DNA of 64,000 nt. Origin: Dyadobacter diqingensis. GTDB lineage: Bacteria > Bacteroidota > Bacteroidia > Cytophagales > Spirosomataceae. The stretch spans positions 245,462 to 309,461 of the forward strand of contig NZ_JAMXKF010000010.1 of NCBI RefSeq assembly GCF_024220585.1, written 5' to 3'. A program made the translations under genes and the position numbers. The notes under the pieces are model-generated. The model was not told the DNA's origin. It saw only the letters and a program-made list of their open reading frames with translations, and searched no databases. This document shows, in pieces, positions 61,301 through 64,000 of the stretch (positions within the stretch are counted from its first letter, which is position 1; each line of letters opens with the position of its first letter).

Positions 61301-61498
61301 TTCTCCAATTCTGGCAAGGGACTTCCTGGGCAAATTTTAGTATGGTTAAACACGCCCAGGCAAGAGAACAATGCTCAGAGCCTACCAGACGAGTTTACAG
61401 GATTAGGTTTATTGATCATAAAAGAGACATCAGAAATTCTCAATGTAAAATTATTTGCGGAGAATAATGATGGCGCAAATATCCATCTGATCTTTTAG
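58364..61498 (+). CDS. Hybrid-style sensor histidine kinase with periplasmic beta-propeller
   Basis: The 1044-residue protein must start at TTG 58364: an in-frame stop lies at 58355 and no ATG precedes the signal peptide (RIFCTLFFSPAALLGQ). A periplasmic two-propeller sensor (NDENGLPQNIVKSIVSDDFGFIWLETEKGLARFDG, then WMSAGGALLVF and WITTNRGLFQV) is followed by a Y_Y_Y domain (about 680-750), a membrane helix near 767-784, and a kinase with phospho-His836 (SHDVCTP) and ATP site HNLIDNSLKH (about 949-958) and GLGLLI. Unlike classic hybrids it has no receiver. It lies next to response-regulator genes and the exported-protein array, which it may control. Confidence 0.9.
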   Translation: MPHLHHFRRYLRIFCTLFFSPAALLGQPVKSEYIIRNFNDENGLPQNIVKSIVSDDFGFIWLETEKGLARFDGQRVLDMTKLLGSAAGRSHDFIPGLSGDRKQIFAFKWDQPPIRLEGGKAITDSSYQLQRMLNLSGIVDVKSLVAQDIPGLTMGNVGHGIEKLHYFVSGSRGCSYVVTRQEIMYYSDSKLRWKKRNNFPQLLSFFVMGDGLCYLNQDGTVVKCTEKSWDQITISGDARSDKDWNTVNVEKQLFASTINQQAFLMIGDRFYILKPLKGNVWTTELLLEGFSFMTNRITSVYFDRQSGNLLLGSVTRGLFVIRKKRFSTMTYDQDDMNNVFYSQTPLDSNNILLAGRKILGVRKSGNKLHKLIKTLPGSTSVLPTDTRYSVRDKSGRIWMSAGGALLVFTQDGTRQLRRFLTKSRITTLYEKFDGEIVVGCSGLGLFTITLDALSFKPFFNPEHLPDVLTILHLDKSNLLLGTEGGLYRLNLSTNTKELIYGTEKLCVRSLYIRNGGKKGVFFTTLDNGVFFYDSQGVVNFPLDANQYLAAAHCIVEDSKGYFWITTNRGLFQVHVDDLYDYVNHSRNGQTANLFYLYYDKGEGFNTNEFNGGCFPCAVRMLNGLVSLPSMSGLVIFEPEKIKPLLPNRPLVIDWVEEHNVASQISGDTVRLTLNPRNVSFHLNTPFYGNPDNLHFSYALMRGTDEPGNADWVTVDGAQPVARFSEIASGEHTLWVRKAEGFGLNRFIVQQLSVSVPLNWYETLWFKQLVVFAVIALVYIIVRARTRMLRARNQMLEISVAERTRNLQELLVSLQTSEKELSRQMQLQSRLIASISHDVCTPINYFAMAADMAENMVHGEQNKEARQVMKDLSHSARHIYNFVDNLLNFSKIQSYELHTKARAVSVHKLIGEKIQIFATALAQRGISLHNEIPVDLEIVTSPQLLGIMAHNLIDNSLKHSNRNTVVRVKAESRGDGMHLIFSNSGKGLPGQILVWLNTPRQENNAQSLPDEFTGLGLLIIKETSEILNVKLFAENNDGANIHLIF

Positions 61499-61645
61499 TG
61501 ATCAAAGTGAACGAAACGATTTTGATAGTGCCCCTTGTGTAGGGAGGCACAAACTTTGAATGAAGGGGGAGGAATGTTATATCAGGTACTGACACAGCTC
61601 AGCGAACGCTTCCTGCACAATAGTCAGGTGGCTTGTTTCAAATAT

Positions 61646-61705
61646 AAATAGCATATTTTGAAAAGCAGCATCCTATTTGTCGACGAATTTCAAAATATGC
61701 TATTT
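61646..61705. terminator. Bidirectional terminator between kinase and regulator genes
   Basis: An 18-bp perfect inverted repeat (61646-61663 and 61688-61705) with a 24-base loop separates the convergent kinase and response-regulator genes. It is the strongest hairpin in this block. Confidence 0.8.
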
Positions 61706-61727
61706 TCTAAATAATGAAAATCGTATA

Positions 61728-62369
61728 CTATTCTGGCTGTATCAGTTTGAAAAGACCAATGAGGTTGGAGACATTTAATTTTTCAAAAATGCGGGCCTTG
61801 TGTGTACTTACGGTTGTCAGTTTAAGATCTAATTGACTAGCAATTTCCTTCGTAACCTTTCCTGCAAGTATGAGGTCCAAAACTTCTTTCTCACGAGGAG
61901 AAAGCTTACTTGCATTAGCTTTCTTTTCTGGTCTCTCACCACTGATATACTGATGGTTTATCATCTGTTGTATTTCAGTACTTACATAGATTGATCCGTT
62001 CAGGATCGTCCGAAGCGCATCTTCTAATTTTTTTGAAGGGGAATTCTTTGATAAAAATCCATTTGCCCCGGCCATCAGAAACTTAACTGCATACTTTTTT
62101 TCATCATAGCCTGTAAATATCAGTATTCTGGAATCCGATTGTTTTTTTCGCAAGATGTCAATCATATTAAACGATTCACTGCCGGGAACCTCTATATCCA
62201 GTATGATGAGATCAAAAGGAGTGTTTTCATCAAACATGAGCAGTGCAAGCGAAAAATCGGTGCAGGAAGTTATGATTGCACCCGGGAATATGTTTGATAC
62301 AATACCCTTAACCGCGAGGGCAACAATGTCGTGGTCTTCAATAATCAGGATGTGGAGGGGATTTTGCAT
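61728..62369 (-). CDS. LuxR-type response regulator (second)
   Basis: The 213-residue protein has a receiver domain (HILIIEDHDIVALAVKGIV, phosphoacceptor Asp58 in LIILDIEVPG, Lys in FLSKNSP) and a LuxR-type output (SPREKEVLDLILAGKVTKEIASQLDLKLTTVSTHKARIFEKLNVSN). It closely resembles the regulator at 50756-51403. The ATG at 62369 is chosen over the upstream end of the frame at 62411. It is convergent with the propeller kinase and divergent from the partial kinase at 63031, either of which could be its partner. Confidence 0.92.
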   Translation of the reverse strand: MQNPLHILIIEDHDIVALAVKGIVSNIFPGAIITSCTDFSLALLMFDENTPFDLIILDIEVPGSESFNMIDILRKKQSDSRILIFTGYDEKKYAVKFLMAGANGFLSKNSPSKKLEDALRTILNGSIYVSTEIQQMINHQYISGERPEKKANASKLSPREKEVLDLILAGKVTKEIASQLDLKLTTVSTHKARIFEKLNVSNLIGLFKLIQPE

Positions 62370-63030
62370 AAGGTAAATATTTCTGTCGTTAACGATACCA
62401 AATGTAACCAATTAACTATTAAAAGAACATAGAACATTTACGATATTGTGTCGTTGAATTATAGTATTATGGCTACAATTTAGCAAGTCATAATGCTATG
62501 GTTCTCGAATACCATTGTTGATATATTTGTGTCTGTTGTTGAACTGTTTAAGCACTATACACACCATTTATGCAGTTTATTAATAGGGCAACATCGCTTG
62601 CGATTGTCATTCGCAATCATTAATACTATCAAATAATTAATAGCATTTTCTCTATATTTTCACCTAGGTAAAACGTTATGGCAGGTAACTCAACTTGAAA
62701 TCATTTTACTAATTTTCTATTAAAAAGAAGTTAGATTCCTATTACACCCGGCCATCGTCATTGCCACGAGAAAATCTATTTATTTCTATTTTTTTTCAGA
62801 ACGCTTTGTGTGCAGCTTACGGGAGTAAAGACTGTCGGAGCTGTTGGTGATTATTCTACATCGGCAGAGGCGGTTGCGGCGCTGATGCAGAAGGACCTCC
62901 GTTACTAAATTTACTGCTGCCTATTCGGTGCTGGCACTGTTGTACGTCAGTCATAGTATAAATAGTGGGCGAACGGGTGAAAGTTGGCAGAAATGCTAAT
63001 CATGAAGTAATACAAATCAAAACAATCCAC
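62370..63030. other. 661-bp AT-rich gap with a gene relic
   Basis: No complete gene is visible. On the plus strand near 62800-62908 a frame without a start reads KTVGAVGDYSTSAEAVAALMQKDLRY and then stops; it looks protein-like and could be a scrap of a response-regulator-type domain. The rest is AT-rich and should hold the promoters of the two divergent signalling genes. Confidence 0.45.
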
Positions 63031-64000
63031 ATGTTATCATTGTTATACCCTTCTCTGCTAAAATTTGTTCTTTATAATGATTACCGATCTAATCTATCGA
63101 TAACAGCCCTGCATTCGGTTCTTTATGCGGAATTCAGATTCAGGAGTAATCTTCCTTTGAGCGTGTTCTTCGATAAAACCCATGATTCATTCGGGCAATT
63201 TTGGATAATTTCAATAGTTGTAATTGCAACGATATCTTACTTTGCGATCAATAGCATAAAATATTGGGCTCAGTTACAAAATAAGATTCGTTTAGAGACG
63301 ATGGTAAGTGGATATTTGACCCAGTTACAGAAAGAATTGGACTCTGTCCAACATCTCAAAATGAGGATGAAAAGGCGATCAGCCGTACATTTAGCGACGA
63401 TTGCATCGATATCTCACGATATAAAAGCACCTATTGGATTTATTACCCAATCTGCAAGGCAAATTAACGATTCAATTGATCGTAACGAGATCGGCCGGAT
63501 TGCAAAAGCGGGTGAAGTAATATCCTATACCAGTGACAAGATTTTCCATTTAGTGGATGGATTGTCTGAATTTCTTAGAAACGATATTCGGGAAGAAGTA
63601 AGCAAAGAAGAAATTAGCCTTGCAACACTTGTCTCAGACAAGATTTCTACCTTTTCGGAAATTATTGCAGCACATAATGGGAAGATTAGCATCAAAATCA
63701 GATCAGAAGAAGTAGTCTTTACCAATGCAAAACTGTTGGGCGTTGTGATACACAACTTAATTGACAATGCCATTAAAGCGGAATTTTCAAACCATATTAC
63801 TTTCTCTACAAAAGAGTTGGGTGATAAACTGCATTTTATTATTTCTGATACGGGCCCAGGAATGCCTGAGCAAGTTGTTGAATTTTTGAATAATGACACA
63901 TTAGAGCTTGACGGAGATAATAACCGTTTCCAATTGCATCAGGGATTGGGAATTATACTCGTTAGGGAGGTATGTCATTTGCTGGATTTGGACCTTGCGA
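63031..64000 (+). CDS. Sensor histidine kinase, 5' part (cut by the window end)
   Basis: An ATG at 63031 opens a frame that runs to the right edge, at least 323 residues, with no stop. Residues 57-75 form a membrane helix (FWIISIVVIATISYFAINS). A coiled stretch follows, then the phospho-acceptor His129 in ASISHDIKAPIG, a HisKA helix pair, and an ATP-binding domain with the N box VIHNLIDNAIKAE and DTGPGMP and GLGI glycine motifs. The C-terminus is missing from the window. It is divergent from the second response regulator and a likely partner. Its sensor part is short, so the signal is probably not bound by a large periplasmic domain. Confidence 0.88.
   Translation, partial: MLSLLYPSLLKFVLYNDYRSNLSITALHSVLYAEFRFRSNLPLSVFFDKTHDSFGQFWIISIVVIATISYFAINSIKYWAQLQNKIRLETMVSGYLTQLQKELDSVQHLKMRMKRRSAVHLATIASISHDIKAPIGFITQSARQINDSIDRNEIGRIAKAGEVISYTSDKIFHLVDGLSEFLRNDIREEVSKEEISLATLVSDKISTFSEIIAAHNGKISIKIRSEEVVFTNAKLLGVVIHNLIDNAIKAEFSNHITFSTKELGDKLHFIISDTGPGMPEQVVEFLNNDTLELDGDNNRFQLHQGLGIILVREVCHLLDLDLA

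Noticed and set aside
1..64000. CRISPR arrays, rRNA genes, prophage or intact insertion sequences
   Set aside because: I found no regularly spaced repeats, no rRNA-like sequence, no intact transposase and only one decayed integrase.

Overview
The window looks like a chromosomal segment of a Bacteroidota bacterium of the Cytophagales/Spirosomataceae type; Dyadobacter-like is my guess and was not tested by any search. Supporting signs are a SusD-type tail with surface glycan-binding lipoproteins, a PorV-type outer-membrane protein of the type IX secretion system (T9SS), a protein with a T9SS C-terminal sorting domain, many lipoproteins with acidic residues after the lipidated Cys, and promoters of the TTTG-N19..21-TAnnTTTG form (clearest in front of tRNA-Ser and the trp leader).

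Region by region. 1-4220 is the end of a polysaccharide utilisation locus: SusD tail, two IPT/TIG surface lipoproteins and a GH51-like lipoprotein glycosidase. 4253-14683 holds small oxidoreductases with their regulators (an SDR and an aldo/keto reductase opposite a LysR gene; a second aldo/keto reductase opposite an IclR gene), a trpB-trpA operon behind a textbook Trp-Trp attenuator, a DUF4269 gene, a TetR gene and a MATE exporter. 14842-17018 is a PepSY membrane operon of the iron-uptake type. 17277-19607 has a small membrane protein, a candidate small RNA, gene relics, a YfbU-family gene and a YceI gene.

19819-27990 is a phosphate-flavoured block: an HD-hydrolase/Pycsar-type membrane effector fusion, polyphosphate kinase, an SdiA-regulated-type lipoprotein, and a 1266-residue metallophosphatase fused to an outer-membrane barrel. 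28235-33984 is an RND multidrug efflux operon with a palindromic operator upstream. 34221-46743 contains a large GAF protein, an LpxR-type lipid A deacylase, a lipoprotein peroxiredoxin, several small enzyme/regulator pairs (AraC, HxlR, MBL-fold, NmrA-like), a repeat element bounded by 23-bp inverted repeats, a YegP-type protein and porV.

46889-48742 is a tRNA-Ser(GGA) gene followed by a decayed tyrosine integrase and about 1 kb of non-coding or relic DNA, apparently the scar of a lost integrative element. A three-gene set (AhpD-like, azoreductase, GNAT) follows. 50756-64000 is a surface/signalling block: two paralogous LuxR-type response regulators, a hybrid-type periplasmic-sensor histidine kinase, a second histidine kinase cut by the window edge, and between them a run of exported proteins, including three with a shared N-terminal module and differing C-terminal parts (two of them C1q/TNF-like).

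The strongest candidates for something new are the HD-PycTM fusion next to polyphosphate kinase, the modular exported-protein array enclosed by two-component genes, the trpBA control region with tandem operator-like repeats, and a candidate terminated small RNA. All family assignments are from motif reading and memory; no database was searched.
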